Positions 25,869-35,638 of a stretch of 64,000 bases of DNA are shown one piece after another. The stretch comes from UBA1413 sp964567485. GTDB taxonomy: Bacteria; Bacteroidota; Bacteroidia; Bacteroidales; Prolixibacteraceae. The notes beneath the pieces are model-generated. The model saw only the letters and a list, made by a program, of their open reading frames with translations, made no database searches and had not been told where the DNA came from. How positions within the stretch are numbered: the stretch's first letter is position 1; every line of letters starts with the position of its first letter. Both the position numbers and the translations under genes were made by a program. The DNA lies in NCBI GenBank assembly GCA_964567485.1, contig CAZMMX010000008.1, positions 30,604-94,603 on the forward strand, given 5' to 3'.

Positions 25869-27316
25869 ATGACGCTCGATAGCCTCAAACGGTTCTTCTA
25901 TTCCGGCGGGATCATCAGAGGGGCCCTGCTGTTTTATATGGCTGGGTTGCTTGCTTTTGGGGCGTACAAATATTTCAAGCACCCTTCGTTGGAGAAGCTG
26001 GTCGTGGGATCCGACATGGAGGGGTACTATCAGTATCTTCCCTGGTTTTTCCTGCATGACTGGGAGGACTTTAACCAACTGCCCTGGGCCAAGCCCTATG
26101 GCGATGGGAAAACGTTAAGTGTCTTCACCTGCGGTACCGCCATCCTGCAATCTCCCTTTTNNNNNNNNNNNNNNNNNNNNNNNNNNNNNNNNNNNNNNNN
26201 NNNNNNNNNNNNNNNNNNNNNNNNNNNNNNNNNNNNNNNNNNNNNNNNNNNNNNNNNNNNGGGAAAACGTTAAGTGTCTTCACCTGCGGTACCGCCATCC
26301 TGCAATCTCCCTTTTTCCTGGCTGCTCACGGGGTCACCCGGGGTGCCCGACTTAAAGCCGACGGTTACGGACCGGTGTATTATTTTTCGGTGTTTCTGGC
26401 CGGACTCTTCTATGCTATGCTGGGGATGGCCTTTCTTTATCGGGCTCTGAGGAATTGGTTCTCCCGGAATACCTCCCTGCTGACGGTGCTGCTGATCTTT
26501 TACGGCACCAACCTTTTTTATTACACCATCATGATGCCGGGAATGTCGCATGTTTACTCCTTTGCCATGGTGTCGGCGGTGCTGATGATGGTGCCGCGGT
26601 TTTACCAAAAACCAGGGATCCGCACAGCTCTTCTTCTGGCACTCCCCCTGGCCCTGGCCATCCTAATCAGGCCCACCACGGCCATTGTGGCTCTTTTCAT
26701 CCTTCTCTATGATGTGGCCTCACTGCCGGAACTCCGTCATAGAATCCGCTTTTTCCTCCGGAATTACAGACTTCTTCTTCTGATGGCCGTCGTTGCCGTC
26801 ATCGTGTGGCTTCCACAAATGGCCTACTGGCATCAGGTGACCGGGAAATGGGTGGTCTGGTCTTACCAGTCCGAAGGATTCCCCTTATGGAAAAATCCAC
26901 AGCTCATGACCGTCCTCTTCGGCAAAAGGGGAGGATGGTTTGTCTACACCCCGCTGATGCTGGCGGCGATGACCTCGCTTCTTATCATGGCCTGGCGCCG
27001 TAAGCTCTCAGGCCCCGCCATCCTGGCCACCATGCTTCTTATCATTTATACCGTCAGCAGCTGGTGGGCCCCGACCTTCAGCGCCTCGGCAGGGTACCGC
27101 GCCCTCATCGAATTCCTCCCGCTGATGGCTGTGCCCCTGGCCTTTATGATCTCCAGAATTCTGCCCCTTGAAAAAGGAAGAGTGAAAACTTCCCTGATGG
27201 TTCTGGCAGTAATCATCGTCCTTTACAATGTACAGTTTGCCTTTAAGTACGACGCTACCGTTTGGTGGGACTGGGAGTGGAGCCCTAAAACCATGTTGCG
27301 GCTTTTCACCTTCTGA
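25869..27316 (+). CDS. multi-pass membrane protein, GT-C glycosyltransferase-like, split by an assembly gap
   Basis: Collapsing the gap (100 N plus one 55-bp duplicate) puts both halves in one frame and gives about 430 residues. About ten hydrophobic segments follow an N-terminal one at 20-34. The first outer loop has SDMEGYYQYLPWFF with Asp49 and Glu51, the acidic DxE-type motif expected for GT-C enzymes that use polyprenyl-phosphate sugars. The C terminus is short (WWDWEWSPKTMLRLFTF), without the soluble domain seen in some neighbours. Downstream, after 84 bases and its own promoter, comes a GT2 gene. Sugar and acceptor are unknown. Confidence 0.72.
26106..26315. other. assembly gap (100 N, 26161-26260) with duplicated 55-bp flanks
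   Basis: Bases 26106-26160 and 26261-26315 are identical. It interrupts the GT-C gene; removing 155 bases restores one continuous frame. Confidence 0.9.
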
Positions 27317-27372
27317 CGTACTCCCCGGAAATAGTGCCGGGTTCTTTCCCTGACGGGTATCGCTTTTTTTTC

Positions 27373-27380
27373 TATTTTTG
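27373..27380 (+). promoter_or_regulatory. promoter box TATTTTTG of the GT2/GT-C gene pair
   Basis: Full TAnnTTTG match 20 bases before the GT2 ATG. It would drive both the GT2 gene and the GT-C gene that follows it. Confidence 0.55.
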
Positions 27381-27400
27381 GGGATCTAAATCAAAAAGCA

Positions 27401-28114
27401 ATGGGTTTGAAGCTATCGGTGGTCATCCCTGTGTACAACGAGGAGAAAACCATAGAAGCCATCCTGGACAGGGTTATTGCCGTCAGGCTGGTGGGAGATC
27501 TGAAAAAGGAGATTATTCTCGTCAATGATTATTCGGGAGACCGCAGTGTAGAGATCATTGAAAAGGTCCTGGCCCGGCACGGACAGGAAGAGATCAGGTT
27601 GTTCCATCAGCCGGTGAACATGGGAAAAGGGGCGGCCCTTCACCGGGGCATCGCCGAAGCCACAGGTGACTTCCTCATCATCCAGGATGCCGACCTCGAA
27701 TATGATCCCCGCGAGTACAACGACCTGCTGAAACCCCTGCTCGAGGATAACGCCGACGTGGTCTACGGATCCCGCTTTGCCGGCGGAAATCCCCACCGCA
27801 TCCTCTTCTTCTGGCACTCCATCGGAAACAAAGTCCTCACCTTCCTCTCCAATATGTTCACCAATCTTAACCTGACCGACATGGAGACCTGCTACAAGCT
27901 CTTCCGGACAGAAATCATCAAAGGCATCGATTTGAAGGAGAACAGGTTTGGCTTTGAACCCGAGGTAACCGCAAAAATCGCCCGGATTCCGGGCATCAGG
28001 ATTTATGAAGTCGGCATCTCCTACTACGGAAGGACTTACGAAGAGGGTAAAAAGATCAACTGGCGCGATGGCTTCAGGGCCATGTGGTGCATCCTGAAAT
28101 ACAGCTTCCAATAA
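27401..28114 (+). CDS. family 2 glycosyltransferase, DPM1-like
   Basis: 237 residues, a single soluble GT-A domain: VVIPVYNE (7-14), VNDYSGDRS (41-49), the metal-binding DAD (96-98) in IIQDADLEYDP, and the DPM1-type tail DMETCYKLFR and FEPEVTAKIAR. Enzymes of this type attach a sugar to polyprenyl phosphate (as in dolichol-phosphate-mannose synthase) on the cytoplasmic side. There are no membrane segments, like the shortest DPM1 forms. The GT-C gene begins 11 bases after its stop, so the pair could supply and use one lipid-linked sugar. The sugar is unknown. Confidence 0.88.
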   Translation: MGLKLSVVIPVYNEEKTIEAILDRVIAVRLVGDLKKEIILVNDYSGDRSVEIIEKVLARHGQEEIRLFHQPVNMGKGAALHRGIAEATGDFLIIQDADLEYDPREYNDLLKPLLEDNADVVYGSRFAGGNPHRILFFWHSIGNKVLTFLSNMFTNLNLTDMETCYKLFRTEIIKGIDLKENRFGFEPEVTAKIARIPGIRIYEVGISYYGRTYEEGKKINWRDGFRAMWCILKYSFQ

Positions 28115-28125
28115 ACCGGGCAAAC

Positions 28126-29997
28126 ATGAAGAAATCATTGGAAAAACAGGGCCTTTACGGTTTCCTGACCCTTTATTTTTTATTCCAGTTTTTCATCCTT
28201 CTCTTTAGTGAGAGTGCTTACGGCTACGGAGGGGGTGACAATATCACCCATTACCAGATCGCGAGGTATGCTTTTAAGTATCCTGAGCTCTTCCTCGATC
28301 TCTGGGGCAAGCCGGTGCTGACCACCCTGATGGCTCCCTTCGCCCTCTTCGGGTTTGCGGGAGCCAGGCTTTTCAATCTGCTGGTGGCCATGGTCACCCT
28401 GTGGCTCACCGCCAGGATCTCCGACCGTCTTGCCCCGGGAAGCGGACTTTTTGCCGCCATCATCCTGGCCTTTACCCCGGTATTTTTCCACCTGGTCCCC
28501 AGCTGCCTTACGGAAATCCTCTTCGCTGGTGTACTGGCGGCTGCCGTTTATCTCTTTCTTCACGACCGCTTTGACCTCTCGGCTGCCGTTCTTTCGTTCA
28601 TCCCTTATGTACGCAGTGAGGGGATCATCCTGCTGCCCATCTTCGCGGTGGCCCTTCTGTTAAAGCGCTCTTACCGCTCTCTCCTTTTCCTGACCCTGGG
28701 AACTCTCCTGCTCACCGTCATCGGACTTTTTGTATTCGGCGATCTTTTCTGGCTGATCTCCCATTCCCCCTATTCCCTGGGTGCCAGCCACTATGGCAGC
28801 GGTAGCCTCTTCCATTTCGTCAGGGAAAGAAACGATATTTTCGGCTGGCCCCTGGTATGGCTCACGGTGGCCGGACTACTGTACTGGATGTATGACCTGC
28901 TGAAAGGTTTTTCCCTGCGGAAGCCCGAGACGATCTCTTTTATCCTCATCGCCGGAAGCTGGATTACCTATTTCGCTGCCCACAGCTATGTGTGGTGGCA
29001 GGGAACGGGAGCTTCACTCGGATTGACCCGGGTGATGGGGGGAATTGCCCCGATGGTGGTCCTCACCGCCATGGCCCTCTATAAACCCGCCACCAGGTTA
29101 ATCCCTCAGAAAAATGGACTTCTTGCCCTTTTCGGGGCAGCAGCGCTCCTGCAGGCAGTCATCTTCTTCCGTGACCAGAAAATCCTGCTGAAAGCCGACC
29201 CCACGGAACAAATGGTTAAAAAGAGTACCGATTATATCCGCTTTAACGAAGAGGGAAAGAAGGTCTTTTATTTCAATCCCCTGGTCATCCATGATCTGGA
29301 ACTCGATCCTTACGATACGAAACAGTGTAACTGGTGGGTCTCTGACAAGCAGCAGCCCTCGAATATCATGGAATGGGGAGACCTGCTGGTCTGGGATGCC
29401 CATTTCGGCCCCAACGAGGGGGAAGTCCCGCTCGAAAACCTCGAAAAAGACCCCTACCTGAAAAAGGTACGGTCGTTTTATCCGGTGGAAAAAATCACCG
29501 TGTTGGGGGGCTATGACTACAGCATCCATATCTTCAAAAAGTCACCCAACAAAGGGGACTCCACGGAGGTGGCCGGTCATTTCGCGAAAAGCCTCACTTT
29601 TGAAGGAGTGGACGACCCCCGGGTCATCGAAGCCGACAGCGTAAGAGCCTGGCGAATCGACGACAGCCAGGAATATAGTCCCACATTGGTGGTGCACCCC
29701 GGAGAAATTGAGCTCTTTGAAATTCTGGAAGTCACCGTCGACCTGAATTACAAACCCGAAGAGGTTCTGGGCAAAGATGAGGTTTTTCTGGTCTTTTCCA
29801 TCGACGGGGAGGGGAAGAACCTCCGCTATGAGAGTATCGACCTGGCCGCACCCCAGGAGGGGTGGAAACAGCAGCAGCTGGTTTCCCGGATGTCGGCCGC
29901 CATTTCTGAAACCGCGCAAATTAAAGTGTATATCTGGAACCTGAAACGTAAGAAACTGCTGATGGAAAGCCTGAAGGTCACCATCAACAGTTATTGA
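28126..29997 (+). CDS. GT-C-like membrane protein with C-terminal beta-sandwich domain
   Basis: 623 residues from MKKSLEKQGLYG, 11 bases after the GT2 stop. About ten hydrophobic segments fill residues 13-365; the first outer loop has GGGDNITHYQIARYAF (Asp38), an acidic site expected for GT-C. The last ~250 residues are soluble and beta-rich, ending in an arrangement (GWKQQQLV..., QIKVYIWNLKRKKLLMESLKVTI) that looks like a jelly-roll or carbohydrate-binding-type domain on the periplasmic side. Similar tails end the proteins at 30081 and 42825. Probably a sugar transferase using the lipid-linked product of the upstream GT2. Confidence 0.72.
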   Translation: MKKSLEKQGLYGFLTLYFLFQFFILLFSESAYGYGGGDNITHYQIARYAFKYPELFLDLWGKPVLTTLMAPFALFGFAGARLFNLLVAMVTLWLTARISDRLAPGSGLFAAIILAFTPVFFHLVPSCLTEILFAGVLAAAVYLFLHDRFDLSAAVLSFIPYVRSEGIILLPIFAVALLLKRSYRSLLFLTLGTLLLTVIGLFVFGDLFWLISHSPYSLGASHYGSGSLFHFVRERNDIFGWPLVWLTVAGLLYWMYDLLKGFSLRKPETISFILIAGSWITYFAAHSYVWWQGTGASLGLTRVMGGIAPMVVLTAMALYKPATRLIPQKNGLLALFGAAALLQAVIFFRDQKILLKADPTEQMVKKSTDYIRFNEEGKKVFYFNPLVIHDLELDPYDTKQCNWWVSDKQQPSNIMEWGDLLVWDAHFGPNEGEVPLENLEKDPYLKKVRSFYPVEKITVLGGYDYSIHIFKKSPNKGDSTEVAGHFAKSLTFEGVDDPRVIEADSVRAWRIDDSQEYSPTLVVHPGEIELFEILEVTVDLNYKPEEVLGKDEVFLVFSIDGEGKNLRYESIDLAAPQEGWKQQQLVSRMSAAISETAQIKVYIWNLKRKKLLMESLKVTINSY

Positions 29998-30080
29998 AGT
30001 GGTTATCTGGAATACCAGACAGAGGTCTTCCGGGGACTGATTTGATAGAAAATGAGGGATTACACGAAATTGAGAAGCCG

Positions 30081-32105
30081 TTATTGGGGAGCCCGCGGCG
30101 ATATCGTATTGGGCTTATACCGTTTTACGATTTCCAGGTCGTCGAACCATGCCGGCTCCGTACCGGTATGCCAAATATAAATGATCAGGCGGCTGTTGTC
30201 GACATGTTGCGGCACCCAGAAACTGAGCTTCAGTTTTTTCCATCCCTGGTCGTCAGTTTCCGAAGGTTTATTGTTGAGGGTATAAAAATCCTCTCCCGTG
30301 GTGGCTACCAGGTTGGCTTGGTCTGAAGGGCTGTGGTAGTGCACCGTCACCGTCACATATTCCAGTTCCGGGGCATCAGGAAATTCCACGGCCTTTCCAT
30401 AAGGATCAGCGCCGTTGAGCCGCAGGCTGTGGACGCCGCTGCGGGCTTTTTCTTCGGAGATCCGTTTACCCTCTTCCGCCACGCTACCATGGTCAAAAAG
30501 CACCATCTGACGTGTGGTGTCGGCCGTCTCGTAGTCGCAGCGCAGGGTGTCTGAGCGTGCGCTCCCGGTAGCTCCTGCTTCGCTGTCCTGGTGCGGGAAT
30601 TCCCTTTTCCTGAGCAGGAAAACGGGGAACGAGGTGGCGGTCACCTCCCACTCATTGCTGGTGAGGTAGCTGTTACGCCGCTCTTCGTTCTCCTGGGTGG
30701 AAAGCATAAAATAGTTATCATACACGGAAAAGAGGATGTAATCAGCACTGTCGACCGTGGGGAACAGGCGGATGTAGTCGCGGTACGCCAGGTGGGAGAA
30801 GAAGCGGTCAGTGGTGCTGACCCGGGCATCGGGCGGAATGGAGTTGATGATGTTATGTACTTCCCTGAGGTTGTAGGGCGACGCGAAGAATTCTTTTTTG
30901 TAAACTCTCTCCTTGGCAGGATTCATGGTCCAGCGGATTTGGACATGGTCGGGGTTCAGTTTATAAAGGGTCATGCCCAGGGCTGCCAGGCAGGCCAGGA
31001 GGGCCAGGCTGGCCTGAAGCCACTTCTTTTTCAGGGAGGCCAGCACCAGAAAGAGGGAAAGGGGCAGCAGGGTCACCACCTCAATGGAGTAGTAAGTGGA
31101 GATCCCCCAGCGGATATAGGAATCATTGAGCACCTTCTGGGCGACGATGGGAATGAACCAGATCAGGTACTGAGGACGCAGGAGCAGCAGGATGCCCCCC
31201 GACACCAGGTAGACCAGGTAAAATTCGGCCTTCACGCCGTTGCCCGTGGGATCGTCGAGATGGTTGACGAAAAAGAGCTTTACCGTTTCCAGGGGGTGGG
31301 TGACCACAAAGGCCAGGGCTTCTCCGGGGTGAGCCCCCAGGGCGGAATAGTTGAAAAGCGTGAACTGCTTATCCTCATTCTCCATGCCGGGAATAAGCAC
31401 CTTGAAGAGAAGGATGAAATAAAGCAGTGATACGGCCATACCTGCCAGGCTCATCAACACGGCCTGTTTGTCCTTCCGGTGGTTGATGATCAGCACGATA
31501 AAGATAAAAATGAACCAGATGGGGATATTCTCGCGGGCCAGGAGGGCCACAATAAGGAGGATTCCGGCGGTCAGATATTTTTTCTTTTCGAAGGCATACA
31601 GAAAGGGGGGAATGAGGCAGGCCGAGATGACGGCCAGGTTCACGTCACACGAAAAGGTGGTGTACCTCCCCAGCAACAGGAAATAGTAGAGCATCACGCC
31701 GGCCCCCAGCCACCAGTGGTCGCTTTTCAGGGCGACCAGTTTCCAGGAATACCAGGCAGCCATCAGCACCATGGCCACCTGGATCACAATCAGCGTATAG
31801 GTACCCGTCAGCCAGGTGAAGAGCCAATATACCGGAATAAAAAACATCAGCAGAAAAGAGTAGTGGTCCTGAAGGAAATTTCCGGGATAGGTGGGCATCG
31901 GAGTGATTCGGAAATGGGCATAATCACGGAAGGCGAAATTGTAATTTCCGTAGTCGAAGGTGACGGTACGGAAATACCAGTGGTTGGCGATTCCCATCAG
32001 GAGCAGGAGCATCCCGAAAACTACCAGGATGACCATGGGGAGGTTTTTCTTGGTCAGGTTCACTTTTCTCATACCCTTCAGTTTGTTTTTTGCTTCATCA
32101 GCCAT
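30081..32105 (-). CDS. DUF2079-like multi-pass membrane protein with C-terminal beta-sandwich domain
   Basis: 674 residues. The N-terminal membrane part resembles DUF2079 (GT-C-like), with FDYGNYNFAFRDYAHFR (Asp51) in the first outer loop. About eleven membrane segments are followed by a soluble middle and a final beta-rich domain (from FDHGSVAEEGKRISEEKARSG to IIYIWHTG and WFDDLEIV), the pattern of a jelly-roll lectin-like domain. The reading frame begins at MADEAKNK, overlapping the upstream gene by 28 bases; Met12 (5 bases after the upstream stop) is also possible. It is the third of three GT-C-like genes in one minus-strand operon. Confidence 0.7.
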   Translation of the reverse strand: MADEAKNKLKGMRKVNLTKKNLPMVILVVFGMLLLLMGIANHWYFRTVTFDYGNYNFAFRDYAHFRITPMPTYPGNFLQDHYSFLLMFFIPVYWLFTWLTGTYTLIVIQVAMVLMAAWYSWKLVALKSDHWWLGAGVMLYYFLLLGRYTTFSCDVNLAVISACLIPPFLYAFEKKKYLTAGILLIVALLARENIPIWFIFIFIVLIINHRKDKQAVLMSLAGMAVSLLYFILLFKVLIPGMENEDKQFTLFNYSALGAHPGEALAFVVTHPLETVKLFFVNHLDDPTGNGVKAEFYLVYLVSGGILLLLRPQYLIWFIPIVAQKVLNDSYIRWGISTYYSIEVVTLLPLSLFLVLASLKKKWLQASLALLACLAALGMTLYKLNPDHVQIRWTMNPAKERVYKKEFFASPYNLREVHNIINSIPPDARVSTTDRFFSHLAYRDYIRLFPTVDSADYILFSVYDNYFMLSTQENEERRNSYLTSNEWEVTATSFPVFLLRKREFPHQDSEAGATGSARSDTLRCDYETADTTRQMVLFDHGSVAEEGKRISEEKARSGVHSLRLNGADPYGKAVEFPDAPELEYVTVTVHYHSPSDQANLVATTGEDFYTLNNKPSETDDQGWKKLKLSFWVPQHVDNSRLIIYIWHTGTEPAWFDDLEIVKRYKPNTISPRAPQ

Positions 32106-33541
32106 CGGCCGGGACTGAATTTGTGGACCACTTCAAATCGGGGGTTGAGTTTATCGGCGTCTTCGGCAAAGATATAATAGTATTCGGCGGGGGTGGCGAT
32201 ATCGATGTTGTAGTCATAAGGCTGAAGGTCGATCCAGGGGGCCTTTCCGGTGATCTGGTAAAAGGTGAAGGAGGAGTGGAAGAACCAGCTGGTTTTCAGG
32301 GAGAGGGGGCTTCCCTTGTATTTCTCCTTCAGAAAGTCCATGACTTCCAAGGTGTTAGCGTCGAATTCCCATTCTCTGACGCTTTGCAGGGAGATTCTGT
32401 GGGAGAGGTTGGCGGCCAGGAGGATGGTCAGGGCCAGGGCCACTGATTTATGAACCAGGGAGTGTCGCCAGCGATGGGTCAGGGTGAGGGCGGCCACGAA
32501 GAGAAGGGCGACAAGGGGATAGAAGAAGAGCGCTGTGCGTCCGCTCAGGTTAGGAGTCCCCAGGATGGCGGTCTGCAGGAGATTGATGGCCGCGGGGAGC
32601 AGCACGAGGGCTGCTGCCACCACCCCGTAGAGGGGGCGAAAGGCAGGGTTGGGTTCCGGGGTTCCGGGCTTGGCTGACTTCTCCTTTCTGATGAATGTGG
32701 TAAAGAGGGCGGCTCCCAGGGCCAGGGCCACCGGCAGGAGGAACCAGCCATGAGGAATCATGGAGAGCACCGGTGAGTTGTAATACCAGTTGTGAATCAG
32801 CGAGATCACCGTTTCCTGGTAAAACCCCGCGGAAGTCCAGTACTGGAATTCGTCGGTGGAGTGCATCTTCTGCAGGGGGACCATGATCAGGGCCAGGTAG
32901 GCCAGCGAGAGGAGGGTGATGAGCAGGAGCGGCCTGACCAGTTTCTTCGGTTTTTTTCTGTATTCTCCAAGAAACCAGAAGCCGGCAATGATGGTCACGG
33001 CCGCCCAGAAGACCAGGGCCGTAAAATTGGCATAGGAGGCCAGGAGAGCGCAGACCAGGGCCATCCAGATGTACTTATGCCGTTTTTCCACAAATCCCGA
33101 CAGCAGGAATCCCACTGAGAGGGTGACCATGGTCAGAGAGATCCCATACCCCCGGCATAAGCCGAAGAAATCGAGAAGATAAGGATTCACGAAAAGAAGG
33201 GCCCCCGCCAGAAACCAGGGGGAGTCAAGCCGCAGGGTCAGTGTCAGGATCCGGAAAACACCCCAGGCAAATAGAAGAAAACTCAGCAGATTGGGCAGCC
33301 TGATGACCCACTGCTCCTTCCCGAAAAGAAACATCGTGGTCTTGGTGAGCAGGGTGTTCAGAATATGGTTGTTGGGGATATTGTCGGGGTACATCATAAT
33401 TTCCCAAAAGCTGAACCCGGAATAGTGGGAGACCGTGGGCAGTTCGTCGATGGTCACCGGCACATGGAACACCTTGAACAGGACCACCAGAAAGAGGGCT
33501 CCGTAGAGGGCGATGAAACCGTAAAAGTTGATGTTTTTCAT
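32078..33541 (-). CDS. multi-pass membrane protein, GT-C glycosyltransferase-like, paralogue of the 22188 gene
   Basis: 487 residues, about 11 hydrophobic segments, Asp32-Glu33 in the first outer loop, and a soluble C-terminal part of about 110 residues. It is collinear with the protein at 22188 over its whole length: PNNHILNTLL (56-65), NPYLLDFFGLCRGYGIS, ASYANFT, TDEFxxWTSxGFY and the end xKTSWxFxxSFxxY are shared. Unlike that gene it has the GC-rich composition of its surroundings. It overlaps the upstream gene by ATGA (4 bases) and the downstream gene by 28 bases, so the three are translated together. Substrate unknown. Confidence 0.72.
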   Translation of the reverse strand: MKNINFYGFIALYGALFLVVLFKVFHVPVTIDELPTVSHYSGFSFWEIMMYPDNIPNNHILNTLLTKTTMFLFGKEQWVIRLPNLLSFLLFAWGVFRILTLTLRLDSPWFLAGALLFVNPYLLDFFGLCRGYGISLTMVTLSVGFLLSGFVEKRHKYIWMALVCALLASYANFTALVFWAAVTIIAGFWFLGEYRKKPKKLVRPLLLITLLSLAYLALIMVPLQKMHSTDEFQYWTSAGFYQETVISLIHNWYYNSPVLSMIPHGWFLLPVALALGAALFTTFIRKEKSAKPGTPEPNPAFRPLYGVVAAALVLLPAAINLLQTAILGTPNLSGRTALFFYPLVALLFVAALTLTHRWRHSLVHKSVALALTILLAANLSHRISLQSVREWEFDANTLEVMDFLKEKYKGSPLSLKTSWFFHSSFTFYQITGKAPWIDLQPYDYNIDIATPAEYYYIFAEDADKLNPRFEVVHKFSPGRWLMKQKTN

Positions 33542-35271
33542 TCCCCGCGGGGTATTGAAGATGAGGATGGGGATGGGGTCTCCGGCGTTGCTGATTCCGT
33601 TCCGGAAGGGTTCTCCGGGGAGAAGCGCAGCCTGAAAAGGCTCTCCCCGTTAACGGGATTCTCGAAGAGAAGTTCTTTTTCTACTTTGATGCTGTCCCTG
33701 TTTTCCAACACTGCCCCCATGGTTTTGGTGTAAAGTTCCTCCTGGTTTTTTTCCAGGAAGAGGTATACCGGCTTGATATCGCCGGTATCAGCGGCGGGGT
33801 CGAAGGCTTCCCCCCAGTAAACGAGCTGGCTGTTGAGGGGGTTGAAGTGAATGGTACCGGGGTATAGATTTCCCAGGTGTTCGGCATAGTGGGGTTTGAG
33901 GGACTGGGGGGCCCAGGCGGTGAAGAAGTGCAGGGCGTACTCCGGAAAGGGAGAGCCGTAGTCGGCCGAGGCGATGATTCTGGTGCTTCCGGGTTCGAAG
34001 GCTGCGGCAGCTTCACGGGTCATTTTCCTGGCGTCTATTTGGGTGCGGAAGGCTTCCGAGGTATAGCGGATGACGGGGATCTGACGGTTGGCGGTCCATA
34101 TCAGGAACACCGCCAGCAGCAATGAAAGGGCTCCCCGCACCACACGGGAGGGGAAGCGTTCCCTGACCGTTTCACAAAGAAGGAAGATGAGCAGTGGTCC
34201 GTACATCATGGCCGGCATAATATAGCGCGGGGCATACTGTTTTCCGGCCATCAGGGCATGGAGGACGATGGCCAGGAGCACGGCCACGGCCATCATGTTG
34301 CGGCGATGGCGGGCCGGATGGTTTTTCCTGCGGGTCCCGGCCAGAGAAATAAGGGTGACCACGGCCATGATGCCGGTCAGGATCGAAAAATGGGGTTCCA
34401 GACGAACCATCTGGCGGAAGTTATCGGCCATTTGGGCCAGGTCGACCACGTTTTTCTCTCCGCTGCCGTATTGTCCGCTAAAGAGAAAAAGATCGCGGAT
34501 CCAGTGCCAGAAGCGCTCGATTTGCAGGGTCGCCGGAAGGGCAATGACCAGGAAAAAAAGAACCGAGAGAAGCAGGGTAACTGCTTTTTTCGTCCATCGG
34601 GGGACGACCATCAGCGGGAAAATCATCAGGGGGAGGAGGGTGAGCTTGATGGAGAGGCCAAAGCCGGTGATCAGGGCCAGCACCATGATGTCAGCGGTGG
34701 TAAATTCCTGCTCTGAGGAGCGTGATTTGCCGATCAGGAAAACGGAAAGGGCGATGATGGGCAGGGCCAGAATTTGTTCGGGGCTTATTCTGCCGATGAT
34801 TTCCCAGAGGATGAAGGGAAGCAGGGGGATGGTCTGTACCACCATTGCCGTGGTCGCCGACCCGGTTTTGCGAAAGACCGTCCTGCCGGCACCCAGCATG
34901 GCTGCCGCCAGTAAAAGGGTAAGGACCAGGTTGACCATGGCCAGATAGAGGTCGGGATGGCTGAGGATATCGTCGGTGAATCCTGTTCCTTCGCCGCGGA
35001 ACCACCAAACCATGCGGAAGACCACGGCCGTAAGGTATTGCAGGGGCGTACCCGGGTGGTCGATATGGGCCACCTTGATATGGCCCTCGGCCATGTTTAG
35101 TCCCGTACAGAAATAGACATAGTCGGGATCTACCGACCTCAGGGAGGGATCTTCCAGGATCAGCCGGAAATAGAAACCCGTCAACAGATAAAAGAGGGGA
35201 AAGAGCAACAGCAGCAGTCTCTTTTGATCTGCCACCAGCCGGACCATTTTTTGCATGTGGTGAAAGGCCAT
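33538..35271 (-). CDS. multi-pass membrane protein, GT-C glycosyltransferase-like
   Basis: 577 residues, about 11 hydrophobic segments. The first outer loop has SVDPDYVYFCTGLNMAEGH with a DxD-like pair (Asp48, Asp50). AHIDHPGTPLQYLTAVV after it is characteristic of a group of Bacteroidota GT-C proteins. The C-terminal ~170 residues are soluble and end in a Ser/Pro-rich tail (PSGTESATPETPSPSSSS). First gene of the three-gene operon; its stop overlaps the next start by ATGA. A TATTTTTG promoter box lies 51 bases upstream. The start could also be Met6 or Met9. Confidence 0.7.
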   Translation of the reverse strand: MAFHHMQKMVRLVADQKRLLLLLFPLFYLLTGFYFRLILEDPSLRSVDPDYVYFCTGLNMAEGHIKVAHIDHPGTPLQYLTAVVFRMVWWFRGEGTGFTDDILSHPDLYLAMVNLVLTLLLAAAMLGAGRTVFRKTGSATTAMVVQTIPLLPFILWEIIGRISPEQILALPIIALSVFLIGKSRSSEQEFTTADIMVLALITGFGLSIKLTLLPLMIFPLMVVPRWTKKAVTLLLSVLFFLVIALPATLQIERFWHWIRDLFLFSGQYGSGEKNVVDLAQMADNFRQMVRLEPHFSILTGIMAVVTLISLAGTRRKNHPARHRRNMMAVAVLLAIVLHALMAGKQYAPRYIMPAMMYGPLLIFLLCETVRERFPSRVVRGALSLLLAVFLIWTANRQIPVIRYTSEAFRTQIDARKMTREAAAAFEPGSTRIIASADYGSPFPEYALHFFTAWAPQSLKPHYAEHLGNLYPGTIHFNPLNSQLVYWGEAFDPAADTGDIKPVYLFLEKNQEELYTKTMGAVLENRDSIKVEKELLFENPVNGESLFRLRFSPENPSGTESATPETPSPSSSSIPRGE

Positions 35272-35321
35272 AGGTATAACTTATGCTGACATTGCCAACA
35301 CTTTACTGGCACGTCATCAGA

Positions 35322-35329
35322 CAAAAATA
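35322..35329 (-). promoter_or_regulatory. promoter box TATTTTTG of the three-gene GT-C operon
   Basis: Minus strand TATTTTTG, full consensus, 50 bases before the ATG of the first gene. No clear upstream TTTG. Confidence 0.55.
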
Positions 35330-35428
35330 GCAATTCCGTTATTGATATCACATTCAAGTGACCTCACTCTTCCGGATTTTAAAAATCCGGGCTGTCTATT
35401 TCCCGATTTCTCTTTCTTCAGGAGGTTC

Positions 35429-35638
35429 TCCGGGAAAGAGCGCAGATCGGGAGGTGCTGTCATCAGGGCATCACCGGGCATCANNNNNNNNNNNNNNNNN
35501 NNNNNNNNNNNNNNNNNNNNNNNNNNNNNNNNNNNNNNNNNNNNNNNNNNNNNNNNNNNNNNNNNNNNNNNNNNNNNNNNNNNTCCGGGAAAGAGCGCAG
35601 ATCGGGAGGTGCTGTCATCAGGGCATCACCGGGCATCA
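35429..35638. other. assembly gap (100 N, 35484-35583) with duplicated 55-bp flanks
   Basis: Bases 35429-35483 equal 35584-35638. It lies between genes, inside a short repeat array that probably broke the assembly. Confidence 0.9.
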
